Source of the DNA: Malachius bipustulatus
Taxonomy: Eukaryota; Arthropoda; Insecta; Coleoptera; Melyridae
Length of the DNA stretch: 64,000 bases
Direction of reading: 5' to 3'
NCBI GenBank assembly: GCA_910589415.1
Contig: OU342634.1
Location: 37,998,723 to 38,062,722, forward strand
The stretch's first letter is position 1. The number at the start of each line of letters is the position of its first letter. The notes below the pieces were generated by a model, which saw only the letters and a program-made list of their open reading frames with translations, made no database searches and was not told where the DNA came from. The translations under genes and the position numbers were made by a program. This document shows positions 25,451-37,439 of the stretch, one piece after another.

Positions 25451-26739
25451 TTTTCAACTTTACTATGGGGAATTTCTAATATTCATAAGTATAGCTTTTT
25501 TGTATGAAAACTCCAGGGAATTAATAGCTGATAAGTTAGGTCTTATAAGTCCATGGGCGTAAAAGTTGCTGAGCGAAAAAAGAATCATAAACCCTATGTA
25601 ACTACGCCACTGATGAATGTTTTCCACATTTCGTTTTTGTGCTCTAATTATAATAAATACTAAACAGGTAACATATTTGTATAAAATTAAAATATTGAAA
25701 AATGTCCAAGAAGTCGAGGCACAGGTCGAGGCCCAAGTTATACGGCGAAAACCCAAAAAAAAAATTAATTTGTCGTTTTTTTCGAAAAATATGTGAGCAT
25801 TCCATTTCTACCTAATTGCCTCTAATTATCACGTTTGAAAATAATTTTGTAATTATCGTGTAGGTATATAGCTTCTAAAATCATGTTGGAAATTGTTTTT
25901 ATTGTAAATTTTCTATGTTATCGTTGTTTATTTTATTTTATTTTACACGTGGCATGTGGCGCACATGCAGTGATCACAAAAAAAATAGGAACTCTCAGCC
26001 TCGGTCTTAGCAGATAAATAATTAATTATTGATGTCCGATGGAGCGTCCGATTCCCCTGATGTTGTTGATGTTGATTAGGTAAGCAAAAATAAAAGGATA
26101 CCACTTTTATTACACGAATCTAAAGACCTAGCGTCAATGTTTATGAACAAAACTAAAACCTTTGTGTTTTTTTACAAACAAGAAAATATTTTAAAGAATT
26201 TACCTCGAAATTTACCGAGGAATTTATTTACGTAGGTATACACTATGTTTCACATAGGAAAAGTAACCTAGGAAAAACACTAACAGCGAGTTCTAAGTCT
26301 AAAATTCAAGCTAGTGAGAGAATATATCGAGGAAAATAGATACACTGTAATTTTTACAACCGATCCATTACGTGCTTACTTGCATAATTCAACTTTTATT
26401 TGTTGCAGCTTGCAGCTTCGAAGCACCAAAAACCGTCTTTTTTTAAACATAAATGTTCTATTTTCATTTTCGGGTATGGAGTTCAAGCTATGTACATGAA
26501 AAAAACCATAAAATATACATAACTACTGTTATTGTTATTCGTTGACCACAGTTGAAGAACTTCATCCAGGCGATGATATTGGCAATTAAGTCTGGTGCAA
26601 AATACAAAAAATTACTAGTAAGTAGTAGTATGTAGTAGCAGGGAGGGGCTAGTAAACAGGCGAAGTTTATTAACTGGTCTGTTTCTTATGTACTTATGTA
26701 AGGATAATCGATTTTCTTTTATAATTTAACAAAATTAAA

Positions 26740-26925
26740 ATAAAAAAACTAGCACAACATAAGTCGAAATGACAAAAAGGAGAGTCGTGGCGTCATTTAT
26801 CAGTAAAAAAAAATTGGACACCGCGCTGCTTTTGACGAATTTTTTACGAACCGTTGTGGAAATGGCCTCCAAGGTCTCCAGATTTGACTCAGGAAAATGG
26901 GGGTCACATAATTGCACCCATCGAG
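26740..26925 (+). pseudogene. Tc1/mariner-type transposase remnant (WPPRSPDLT block)
   Basis: From about 26851 the plus strand reads EPLWKWPPRSPDLTQENGG. This matches the conserved E/W-PPRSPDLTP stretch just before the third catalytic Asp of this transposase type. Upstream, IGHR in another frame matches the WIGRRG block. The DFFLWG continuation is lost. A short, frameshifted fossil. Confidence 0.65.
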
Positions 26926-27321
26926 CTTTCTTTAATTCTATTTAAAATGTTCTTCCGTTTTTATAAGTCTCCAAATTCTCTCCAAAAAAAGTAACTAAGT
27001 TAATTTTACGAGTAATTTTACTTAATTTTTTACAATGTTATATTTAATTTATGTTGTAGTTTCATTTTTAGTGCTAATTTTTTTTGTGAAAATTACTACC
27101 GCGACCATGGAGCGAATGGGTAGATAAAACTTGCACAAACGAATGACTTGTCCGAGGACTTTTCTTTGTATCACCGATTTTTATTAAACCAGCTCTCAAA
27201 CAAATCGGGCGCTCAAGAAGTTCCATAACTCCAACTGGTTATTACAGTTATAAGGAAGTAAATGTCTCCCTGGTTCTCCCAATTTGCCCAGATCGAAGGG
27301 GAGTTTTCACTAGTGGAAAAA

Positions 27322-29056
27322 ATTGTACAGTGTGGTGGAAATAACTGAAAATAATGGAAACAAATTGGAAATAGTGAAAATACCTAATATGAAAATAGGG
27401 GAAATAAAGTAGCAATAATGAAAATAATTTAGTATCTATGAGTGAACTCACCCTCGGGGGTGTTACTAGCGAAAATAACTGGATATAACTGAAAATAAGT
27501 GGAAATAGTTAAAATAAATGTGGAAATAATGGAAATTATATTTGTGTGTAAATAGGGGAAAAGATGTAGGAAATTGTGGAAATAATTTAGAGCGTGGAAA
27601 TAATTCCACACTTTTCCATCGAACTCTCCCTCGGGGGTATTCACTCGTGGTGGAAATAACTGGAAATAATGCGGCAATAACAGAAAATAACTAAAATACA
27701 ATATAAAAGTGGATGTAATGGCAAAATAGTGGGTGTAATAACTGTAATATACAGGTTGTTTCATTAATCAGTGCAGAAAATTCAACTGGAGATTCCTTGC
27801 TGAATTTTAAGGGGGGGGTTTGTCATAATAAAAAAATTCTTAAAGCCTCCCCTAAGAAGTTACAGCTCCTTAAAGTAGGGTAAAAAATTCACATTTATCG
27901 ATTTTTTTCTGAAATGACTTGAAATAAAAAAAAAGACGGCTAGGTATTCGAATACTACTACCATGAAGCTTCCATAATTACATAATCCCGAGCATAATCC
28001 ACCCTTGTTCTCTGCAAGGGTGTGAATCATACTATCCCTAAAAGTTTTTTTTTTCAGAACTTTTTTCCTAATATTTTTATTTTATATTTTTAAACCCACA
28101 TTTTGGAGGGCCAGTTCAATTGGAAAAAAATTGTCTCTTAAAAATTTCACGGAAACTCAATACTTTTCCACTAAAGAAATAAAATAAACGGACTTACATA
28201 AATTATAACAGTGTGATTTTACATACGCATTTATAAAAATATGTAAATACATATGTAAAATATGTAAAATATTTATAGAAATAAATACACATTAAATAAC
28301 CCAAAAAACATAATAAACAATAAACACAATCAATTTTAGTTAAATTAACAAAATTTTGTTAAGACAGTGGTCAAAATGGGCACAATTTTCTTGAATACAA
28401 GCCCTTCTTTTATTTCTTTAGTAGAAAAGTATTGAGTTTTCGTGAAATTTTTAAGAGACAAATTTCCGAGCAAATTTCCTTTCAATTAAACTGGCCCTCC
28501 TAAGTGTGAATTTAAAGATAAAAAAAAATATTAGGAAAAAAATTCTGGAAAAAAACACTTTTAGGGGTAGTATGATTCACACCCTTGCAGAGAACAAGGG
28601 TCCATAAAATTATGTAATTATTAAGGCTTCATGGTATTAGTATTCGAATATCTAGCCGTCTTTTTTTTATTACAAGTCATTTCAGAAAAAAATCGATAAT
28701 GTGAATTTTTTACCCTACTTATAAGGGGCTGTAACTTCTTAGGGGAGGCTTTAAGAATTTTTTTTTGACAAACCCCCCTTAAAATTCAGCAAGAAATCTC
28801 CAGTTGAATTTTCTGCACTGATTAATGAAACACCCTGTATAAATGGTTGAAATAATGTGAAAATAGTGTAAATCTCGGTGTAAATAAAGTGGAAATAGTA
28901 TGGAAATAACTGAAAATAACTGGAAATAACTGAAAGTAAAAGGAAATGGCGGAAATTAAGTATGTGGAAGTAAGTACATAGTGTAAATGATGTGAAAATA
29001 AAATGGAAACAGTGGAAATAATGTGGAAATATTGCAAATAAAGTGGAAATTATTGT
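27322..29056. repeat. GGAAATA-rich satellite-like array, split by an insertion
   Basis: The array occupies 27322-27745 and resumes at 28848-29056. It is made of GGAAATA/GAAAATAA blocks (GTGGAAATAATGTGGAAATA style) and longer units carrying CCCTCGGGGGTGTT/ATTCACT at about 27451 and 27627, a period near 175 bp. The intervening DNA is a complete palindromic element (27748-28841). Open frames rich in Phe, Ser, Tyr and His on the minus strand are translations of this simple repeat, not genes. Confidence 0.75.
27748..28841. mobile_element. Palindromic CAGGGTG-type element inserted in the GGAAATA array
   Basis: The ends TATACAGGTTGTTTCATTAA and TTAATGAAACACCCTGTATA are inverted. Internal blocks such as TTCAACTGGAGATT, GACGGCTAG-TATTCGAATA and CACCCTTGTTCTCTGCAAGG are repeated in inverted order. 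The arms reach close to 500 bp and leave a short AT-rich centre. No transposase is recognised. The array on both sides shows a recent insertion relative to the array. Confidence 0.85.
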
Positions 29057-29140
29057 ACACTTTTTCACCGAGGTAAACACTAAACACTAAACACCCCCTC
29101 GGCACAAACTTTCGCTCGGACTGAGGCTCGGACTTTCGGT

Positions 29141-30508
29141 CAGGGTCCTGCAACAGTGCGTCCGTCTTTCCTAGCGCCTTTCCCGTGGTGGATAAAAAAA
29201 ATGTTTCCCACAAAAAATTATTGGTTTGGAAATCTTCATGCCATAAAATTGTTTTACACTATACAGGGTGTCCCATTTTTGAGGTATTCCAACAACAAAC
29301 ATTTTTTTAAATGGAAAGCCCTGTATTTATTCTATTTTTTCGATGTCATTTTTACCATCTACATTGTTGTCTATTTACTATTTGATTATATTACAGTGTT
29401 GCCGACTTACAAATTTTTTCTCAAAATTCTTGTATAAAACAAGCTGAAGTTTAAAAAATGGTAGCGACCCCGTTTTTCAGAAGGTAAAAATTATTCTTAG
29501 CAATAACTTTAGTGCGGTTACTAAGCAACATTGTGATAATGAGAAATATGAACTTAGTAAAATAGGGTGTTCAGAAAAAAATGCCAAACTTTGCAAACTT
29601 CAAAGTAGTTTAACTATTTTTTTTCAAATGGAATGCCCCTATTTTTATATCACCATTCGATAGGCCTTTTTCTTCTCTTCAATTTGATGGTGCATGTTGT
29701 ATGTCTAAACCCCATAGTTACTGACAGGATCAATATTTTCCACAAAAGTTACCATTTAATTACATTTCTATGCACCGAAGTAGGCCGCAATGAAGCAAAA
29801 CAACTGTCAAAATGTAAGTATCCAAGTGTCAAAGTGACATCTAATGAAGTTAGGAATAAAAACCGAGAATCCATATGTAAAAAAGATTAATTATTTCATT
29901 CAAAAACATGCAAATGTACCAAAATTGAACATACAAATGAAAAACTATTAGGTATAATAAATGTTCAAAATGTCTCCCATTTTCATTCAGGCACAAATCA
30001 ATTCTCTGCTGAAAAGACCTTTGCACTCTCCCTAGCATTTCAGGTGAAATGCTTGCAAAAGCTTCCACAATTCTTTGTTGCATATTGATTAGTGTCGTCG
30101 GCGGTTCGTTAAAAACAATTCCCTTCACGTATCCCCACAAGAAAAAATCCATTTTTGTCAGATCCTTCTGAAAAACGGGGTCGCTACCATTTTTTAAACT
30201 TCAGCTTGTTTTATACAAGAATTTTGAGAAAAAATTTGTAAGTCGGCAACACTGTAATATAATCAAATAGTAAATAGACAACAATGTAGATGGTAAAAAA
30301 TGACATCGAAAAAATAGAATAAATACAGGGCTTTCCATTTAAAAAAATGTTTGTTGTTGGAATACCTCAAAAATGGGACACCTGTATAGTGTAAAACAAT
30401 TTTATGGCATGAAGATTTCCAAACCCATAATTTTTTGTGGGAAACATTTTTTTTTATCCACCACGGGAAAGGCGCTAGGAAAGACGGACGCACTGTTGCA
30501 GGACCCTG
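29141..30508. mobile_element. Composite: outer palindromic element with inner mariner-type insertion
   Basis: The outer arms (29141-29259 and 30389-30508) begin CAGGGTCCTGCAACAGTGCG and are mutual inverted copies. The inner ends (TATACAGGGTGTCCC at 29260; GGGACACCTGTATA ending 30388) have arms of about 225 bp. Where the outer arms meet the inner element they read TTTTACAC-TA and TA-GTGTAAAA. Without the inner element the outer one would therefore close on ACACTATAGTGT, a perfect dyad centred on TA. Confidence 0.8.
29850..30163 (-). pseudogene. Transposase C-terminal fragment, Tc1/mariner type
   Basis: The minus strand reads DLTKMDFFLWGYVKGIVF, then EAFASISPEMLGRVQRSF, QQRIDLCLNENGRHFEHLL and a hydrophobic tail. 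DLTxxDFFLWGYxK holds the third catalytic Asp of Tc1/mariner-type transposases. The following helix with PEML-R-V and R-x-x-C-x-x-N-G-x-H-FEHLL is the usual C-terminus. Everything before DLT is missing because the frame abuts the terminal repeat at 30168, so no complete DDE core exists. It lies inside the inner element (29260-30388), linking the TATACAGGGTGTCCC ends to this transposase type. Confidence 0.85.
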
Positions 30509-31088
30509 TATAATATAATGTAAAGACCCACTTATTACAGTGGGTGTGATTGTCAATATTTTGTCTTTCGCTAGCCTGAATTTTAGCTTTACCGTTTCAA
30601 AAATGACGACGATAGATAATATTAAGCAACATATTGCACCTAAATTTAAAAAACGTCCAAAAATCGAATCAAAAATCTACAAAACAACAACATTTGGGTA
30701 GGTATCGAGGTAGGTATTGACAATGCTATAAAGTTCCCCTAGACCTAGCTTCATCCAAATCAAATAATCAAAAATCGAAATCAATAAAAAATATAGGTAC
30801 TCTTGTACCTATTTTGGGAAAATCGAAGTAGCAGATGTGTAATTCCGGAATTTCCGAAAGTGTCGCCATCTTGGAAATATTTTTATAAGAAAGAATCCTA
30901 TGTAAACAAATATGTAATATTTTATGAGATTACGGCCATTACCAAAATTTCGAAAAAAAATCGTTCTCCATATTATCTAATTTTAAATCTAAATGTCCCA
31001 TCACAATCAATCACCCTGTATATTTTTAACACGATTCAGTAACAGAACTAGGTACCTAATACCCAGAATTGTGAATACTTTGTGCAGG

Positions 31089-32129
31089 TATACAGGGTGT
31101 ATCATAATATAAATATACCGACAAACTTTTAGGAGTAGTAGTAGGCGGCGAAAGGGGGCGTCAAAACAAACTTTTTTTTCTCAACAGTGTCCAAAAACGC
31201 TTCATTTCGAGATACAGGGTGGTAAAATTGAACAAATATAACAGTTTTTGGTTATTTACCTATAACTCGTCTAAATTTGAACCAATTTTGATGAAACTCG
31301 GCATGAACAATAAACAAACAATAAATCTTCAATTTTACCATTTCAGGTTTTGTCCGGGGTTTTGTAGAGGTCTCCCATTGGCATAGTAGGTAGATATTCA
31401 GGTTTTTATTTTTTCCCTCCCTTCTTTTGTCAGGGACTTTATTGCAAATACTTACAAAAACGCTATTAATAATGGCGCCGAGAATGGCGCCTACATTTTA
31501 GAAAAAAGAGTATTCCTTAATTTTTTTCTTTTTCCATAGGGCGCATCGTTTTTGAAATATTTGGTTTTCTCAAGCCATATTTAAATTACAAAATTATTGA
31601 TTTCATTAAAAATAATTATGTGACAGAATTTTTATGCAAAAAAATGATTGGTGACTGCCTGCGAAAATTCAAATTAGGAAAAGGAAACTTTAATTATCTC
31701 AAAAACGGTACGCCACGTGAAAAAAACTAATGAATACTTTTTTGTTCTAAAATGCACGTGGTATTCAAAAACGTTTTTGTATTTGCAATAAAGTCGGTGA
31801 CGTAAAAGATTGGGTGGGAAAATAAGGGAAAAAAAGAAAAAACCTGAATATACATATACGTTACTGGAAGACATCTACAAAACCTGCAATGACCAAATTG
31901 AAGATCTTTTGTTTGCTTATTGTTCATGCAAAATTGGTTCAAATTTACACGAGTTATACCTAAATAACCAAAACTGTTATTTTATTTTTATTTTAACACC
32001 CTGTATCTCTAAAACGAAGAGTTTTTGGACAAATGTTTATGAGAAAAAAATGTTTGTTTTGACTACCCCTACCTCGCCCCCTACTATCCCTAAAATATTG
32101 TCGATTTATTCATGAGAACACCCTGTATA
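31089..32129. mobile_element. CAGGGTGT-type palindromic element
   Basis: The ends are TATACAGGGTGTATCATAA and the inverted TTCATGAGAACACCCTGTATA. Subterminal inverted blocks include the ACAAACTTTTAGGAGTAG-type stretch facing CTATCCCTAAAATATTGTCG, and GGGGGCG facing CGCCCCC. A diverged relative of its interior occurs on the opposite strand at 46031-46600. Open frames on both strands inside it have no recognised similarity. Confidence 0.75.
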
Positions 32130-32283
32130 AACATTGCAAAAATTAAATCAAAGAAACCACTATTTTTAGTTCGGTACCTACTTACGTACTTCTGTTAGGT
32201 AATTGCATGTCCACACACACATCTAAAAGCATGCAGTAGGTGGTGGGCAATAAAAAATATTTATAAAATCAAAATCAACTCAC

Positions 32284-32464
32284 CTTTTCCCTGTTTCACG
32301 GTGTAGGAAAGTTCGGAGAAAATCAAATCCACTCTGGGCCGCTGCGGCAGGTGGGTCAGGGTCTTCGGGGCTGACGGGATGATCTGTACTTTGACTTCCT
32401 GGGGATTCCTGCTTTTCAGAAGGAGGTTCTCAGAACCGGATTCACCGACAGTTTCGATTTTCAT
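32284..32464 (-). CDS. ABCG half-transporter, first coding exon
   Basis: The minus strand reads MKIETVGESG, then LTHLPQRPRVDLIFSELSY and TVKQGK, ending in donor G|GTGAGT (phase 1). The LTHLPxRPxVDLxFxxLxY block is the conserved segment immediately before the nucleotide-binding domain in ABCG1/ABCG4-type transporters. Joining to 7639-7756 gives [17 protein letters not shown] in frame. An earlier in-frame ATG at 32500 adds MLLRIARLSTFT. I favour the ATG at 32464 because its product looks like a normal soluble N-terminus, but this is not proven. It supplies the cytosolic N-terminus of a half-transporter that dimerises in the membrane. Confidence 0.85.
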
Positions 32465-35400
32465 TGTGAACGTGCTTAATCGAGCTATACGCAACAACAA
32501 TCGGCCATAAACATTTGAAACCGCTCAAACAAAAACACTACCGTGCAGGTGCTCTGCAATTATTATTACTTTATTGCTTTTACCGAATACACGTGTAACA
32601 CTTAATGACTCTAATCAGGAAATAACGAGACAGGAGCTGGGAACGCTCCGAAAGATCTGGTAACACTGAAACACTACGAGGACGAGTACGATAATGTTAT
32701 TTAGAATTTAGAATAAAGTTGGTTGCCCGTTCGTAATCTGCTTGTTGTATTATTGTATTGTAATCAAACTTTGCCCCAATGCTTGCTTAGTCGTCCGTCC
32801 TCCGTCACATGGCAGGTTAACGTTGTTGTCATGTTTCTCTTATTTTTCTCCGGACAGGACAGTCCGATCTTCATATCAGGCCAGTCTGCATGTGAATATG
32901 TATAATGAAGAGGTAAGTAGTAGGTCTACGTATTTTATTCTAATTTTAACGAAGTAATGGCATGCATTATGCATTACTATTGCCCTATCAAATTATTCAA
33001 TCGTTAATGTCAATCAATTGTTTAACTTTACTGTCCTATTCTGTTGTACTGTCGTACCTTTGTCAGATTCAAACTACTATACCTACTGTCAATGTTCCAT
33101 TTGCGTTAATGTAGAGTCTCTAAACGTCCATTTTACGTTTAATAAAATGTTATAAATATGAAAGTCACAGAATAGGAAGATGATTTTGATCTTTCAACTG
33201 AAATAATAGCAAAATTAATGTTTTATGTATACTATCCATGCGTGGTTATAAAACCCCGGTCAACCGTTGGTGTGAAAGTTGACGCCTTGGAGGAACGCTG
33301 CCAATAGAGGTCTAGTCGACTGACAGTAGCCACAGCTCATCACGTACGATAACCGCAAACATTCACATTATTATTTGTTAATGTTTAATGTTTACTACAT
33401 TTTACAATACAAATTATTGTATTTGGGCCCTAGGCACCGCAGGCAATTTTTTTCAATGTTAAAAGTCACGCAATTTCCCAGGAGTTGAAATTTTCAAAAA
33501 AAGTTGCAATTTTTTAACCCCTGAATGTGCAAGACGGGAAAAGTCTTCAAAACCGAATTAATATTTTCAAACTTTTTTCAAACTTTACGCTAATGCAAAA
33601 AGTTTTCTTTTTATTTGCTAAGACAGAGGCTGGGGTAATAAATTAAAAGGGAGGCTTAATGACTAAATTTCTATATTCACATTTTTAAAGTTTAAAACAG
33701 AATGAGAGAAACTATCCTCTTGTGCCAAAAATTTGTGTTTTTTCATCAGTTTACGTGGCAGAGGTAGAAAATATGTCAAAATAAATTTTCATTTTACAGC
33801 ACCTTTTCAAAAGAATTCAATTTATTTTTTACAGTTTGTTGACAATTAACTATACTGTAACATTTTATCTCGTAAAATTCCAGGAAGCACATTAATAAAA
33901 TGGCGGAATAATTAATAAAAAATGCACTCTGTGAATTGATGCGTGAGACAGTACCTATTTTTTATTTTTTACAAGACATGTTTATGAATGTGAATCGTAA
34001 ATAAAGAGGCTTTAAACAATAAATCAGGCCGCGGCGGAACTATGTTTTACCTCAAGGGTCGGTTATTGTCACCTTTCAGACATTGTGATTAATTGCACAT
34101 TAGCATTCTTTCTCTAGAATTTTGTTTCTATTAAAAAAAATTATCGAAACTCACTTTTTCCCCCTGTTAAAAAAATATGTTGGATAATTTTTACTGGGTT
34201 GTACCCCTCCCCCCACCCCAAGCCGTCAGCGCCCCTAGCCAACAGCTTATACGGCTCTGCTACTATACTAATTAAAACTTAGCGCTGCTTTTTGAAGATT
34301 AACGTTTCAAGCAGTTGGTTAAGAATTAAGATTAATATAAATATAACTGTTTAATAATTATTTTAGAGTCGGTAGTAATTTTTTTTTTAACTTTTTTCAT
34401 TTATTATGGAATAAATTTGAGGCGCATTACATTTAGTATTGATTTAAATACATAAAATTATAATAAACTTAGTATTATACCCTTAAAAATGTATACGCAA
34501 AGTATAAAAAAATCTAGGATAATCCATTTTTGTATCAGCTCGAATAAATTATACACAATCTGGCAACGCTCCCGGTTAATGATTTTGCGCGCAGCTGATT
34601 GCAATACAGTGAAGCCATGTTTCCAAACATCTCTAACACATTGCCATATCAGCATTAATTCATAAGAAATAAAGAAAATGTAAACTGTTCACTGTTTGGC
34701 ACTATTTTATGTAATATTCATAAAATGAGCGATTTATAAATAATTATTATAAAACGCGTTTAGAGGTAGGTATTGAGAATCTGATAACTGGATTTTGATC
34801 AGATATAATTAGAAATTTACATTTAAAGTGCATGATAGCCTAGACCTTTGTTCACATGGTTACCTATTACCTATTGTAATTAAATTATTTAATACCTACT
34901 TATACCTACTTGTAGAACACACTCTTTTGAAATTAATCATGTGTGAATTTGTACCTGTACCCACTCATCTGTCCCCGCGTGTGTCATAGATTAATTAATT
35001 ATGTTTTATAACTTTTTGTAATTTTTCTAGTTACCTCTATACCTTTACTTAGTAACAATTAAATTTTACTATTACGCTGTTGAGCAGATATATTCAAATT
35101 ATACCACTTTAGCCAGTGCCAAGAAACCGGAAGATTTTTAATGACGTAGAGGAATTTTTAGTTTCGATTAATTATGTTAAATAGCGTTAGCGTTTGAAGA
35201 TATATCCTATAATAATCCTTGAAACGTTGCTTGAACTCCGTCAGGATGTTTGATGAAAGGCTGCGCTAATTTATCATTTAACGATAAAACGACAAGGCAG
35301 GAGGGGGATGTTAGGTACCTATACCTATTATATTATTTTGAGTCCAAATATTTTGTCCAACATAAAAAAAAAATAATGCATGGGTATTATGTTGATTGGT

Positions 35401-36269
35401 TTTGGTTGCTCGATCATATTATGATTCATGAATCTCATTTTTTGTTGACCCGTCAGTCAACTTTTTGCCACTTTCTGAATAATTCTGATTCCAAATGATA
35501 TTCATGGTTTTAATGGGAACAGGCGGAACAGTTTCGATTTTGTGAATCAATTTTTTATTGATTAACAATAAAAATGAGCATCATCCGACTACTTGATGCT
35601 CATTAAATTAATTTCAAATTAAAATAAGGGTAATCGTTCTCGGTAGAGTTAACTACATAATTCTAGCACTGGAAAAAACTGGGTAAAACTGGAAATTACG
35701 TCAACGTTTTATAATTATTTTTTGGGACAACGTAGGACATACCTACCTATAGCTATATTTCCATCCTATGACATTGATATGAAGGCTTATTTCTTAGTAA
35801 TTGCATATTGGGATATAAATTTAAAAAAAAAAATGATGACAGGCAATAAAATCCGCTTTCTGACGGCGAGGGAGGGACTTTTTCAATATCAATCAAAGAA
35901 AAGAAAAATTATTTGCCGTTTTAAAAAGAAATAAAAAAACTTAACATAACTTGAGTTCGGTAAAAAAAAACAATTTATTAGGAGAATTATGACTGTCGAC
36001 TCAATATTTAGGACGATAATAAATTCCAAAATTTATTGAAGCAACTGCGTTATAATAATAATAATAATTGTCGTTTTTTGACTCTTAACGTTACCGTTTA
36101 CCATAATGAGTGTTTTCAATTTTATTAACTTCCCTTCGGACGTTTAACACCGCTTGTAACAACAAAAGTTGTCCATTTACCCCTGAAGATGGTCAATCAA
36201 TAAAACTGAAACCGGTAGGGTACCTACTTCGTATCATAAAATAATATAAAGTCATACCAGAGCTGACTT
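32465..36269. other. 5' flank of the ABCG gene; no further gene supported
   Basis: Presumed to hold the promoter and any 5' untranslated exons of the minus-strand ABCG gene just above 32500. A TTATAAAAC sequence near 33247 resembles a TATA box on the plus strand but no gene follows it. The remainder is AT-rich with TAGGTA microsatellites, and open frames are of chance length. Confidence 0.35.
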
Positions 36270-36361
36270 GAAATATTTTCTTATAAACGATCCCCTCGCG
36301 CTGGGTTGATCTTAGCCCAGTCCAGACGGTATAGAAGAAGAAGAAGAAATATTTTCTTATA
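36270..36361 (+). mobile_element. Short retroposon tail with 16-bp target duplication
   Basis: GAAATATTTTCTTATA occurs at 36270-36285 and again, identically, at 36346-36361. The 60 bp between (36286-36345) starts ACGATCCCCTCGCG, contains GGGTTGATCTTAGCCCAGTC and ends in GAAGAAGAAGAA. A long perfect target duplication and a simple-repeat tail are the marks of target-primed reverse transcription, so this is the 3' stub of a 5'-truncated LINE or a SINE. The second duplication overlaps the TATA of the next element. Confidence 0.7.
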
Positions 36362-37105
36362 CAGGGTTATCCTAAATAAGTGCGAAAAATGTTAGGGCGT
36401 GATTATTTGGCTCATTCTAAGGAAAAAAAGTTCCTATTAACGCGGGTCCGCAAATGTACCTTTTTTAGGATACAATAAGATCAATAAAAAATTATTTTTC
36501 CAGTTTTTTGATGATTTCTTAAGAACTGTTTGAGGTACAGAGGTCAACTTTTGTACAATATTTTACTTTACCAATACTTTATATTAGCTACTGTTTAATG
36601 CTAACTATAGTTTTTTTTTCATATGCCAGTGATGGAAATTTTAGGGTTGCGTAAGGTTTTTTTGCCCCCAATATCTATAGGTAGGTATCACACTGGGCAA
36701 ATAATTAACATTTTAAAATCACATTTTAAACCATCAATATTTTCTATGCAAATAAAGGTAAGTATTTATAAAGTATACATTTACGATGACAAATTCGCTT
36801 TGGATGTTTCAAAAGATGTCAGAAAATGAAGGCCAAAAAACTTCGTTCAATCCCAAAACCTCCGCCAATGACACATGAAAAAACTAATTGGTATTTACAT
36901 ATCAATGATATGGCATTACCAACAAAAGGTGAGATAGCGCAGGTATCTTCAAAAAAATGTGAAAATTATTTTTTTTGCGTCTTGTTAGGTATCTCAAAAA
37001 CGGTGCAACAACGGACGCACTACGTTGATTGAATTTTTTCCTTGCAATGAGCCAATAAGGAACCACTCTAAAAATGTTCGCGCTTATTTAGGATAACCCT
37101 GTATA
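36358..37105. mobile_element. CAGGGTTATCC palindromic element, copy 1
   Basis: The ends TATACAGGGTTATCCTAAAT and ATTTAGGATAACCCTGTATA are inverted. Subterminal AAGTGCGAAAAATGTTAG and GGCTCATTCTAAGGAA blocks have inverted partners. A second, shorter copy of the family lies at 44824-45320. No transposase is recognised. Confidence 0.85.
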
Positions 37106-37439
37106 TCTCATTAATTTTGGAATTTGGAGACTTTTTAATTTTGAAATTTCTCTTTGTCAGAGATATAGTCTGGTCAATAATTTTTTTTTTAATTTGTCCT
37201 TATTCGATTGCTTGTAAGAGACAACCACAAAATCTGAAAAACAAATAATAACCTTATTTGGAAAAACCAAAAAAATCGAGACTATTTTATTTGAATTTTT
37301 GTTATTGAGAATAATTTATAGTACTGATGATGGTTGTTTTGACGTAGAAACAAGTTAAGACCCGTATACATATACTTTATTCCATACATACTTTGAATCA
37401 ACTCTTCCATAATCGATCTAACTAATAATAGGGCATAAT

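Larger units (their letters stand above)
7757..32283 (-). other. Giant first coding intron of the ABCG gene (24.5 kb)
   Basis: Bounded by donor G|GTGAGT at 32284/32283 and the acceptor before 7756 on the minus strand, in matching phase. It contains no host exon I can support and is filled with repeats listed separately: the hammerhead-ribozyme element, a SINE-like sequence, several CAGGGTG-type palindromic elements, decayed transposases and a GGAAATA array. The stretches 7757-9820, 13112-15299, 15468-17290, 19102-20836, 22641-25190, 25451-26739 and 30509-31088 show nothing beyond AT-rich sequence, short microsatellites and isolated transposon ends. Confidence 0.8.

Noticed and set aside
27248..29213. 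Several minus-strand frames of 65-111 codons rich in Phe/Tyr/His/Ser
   Set aside because: They are readings of the GGAAATA array in its complementary strand, low-complexity and without family similarity.
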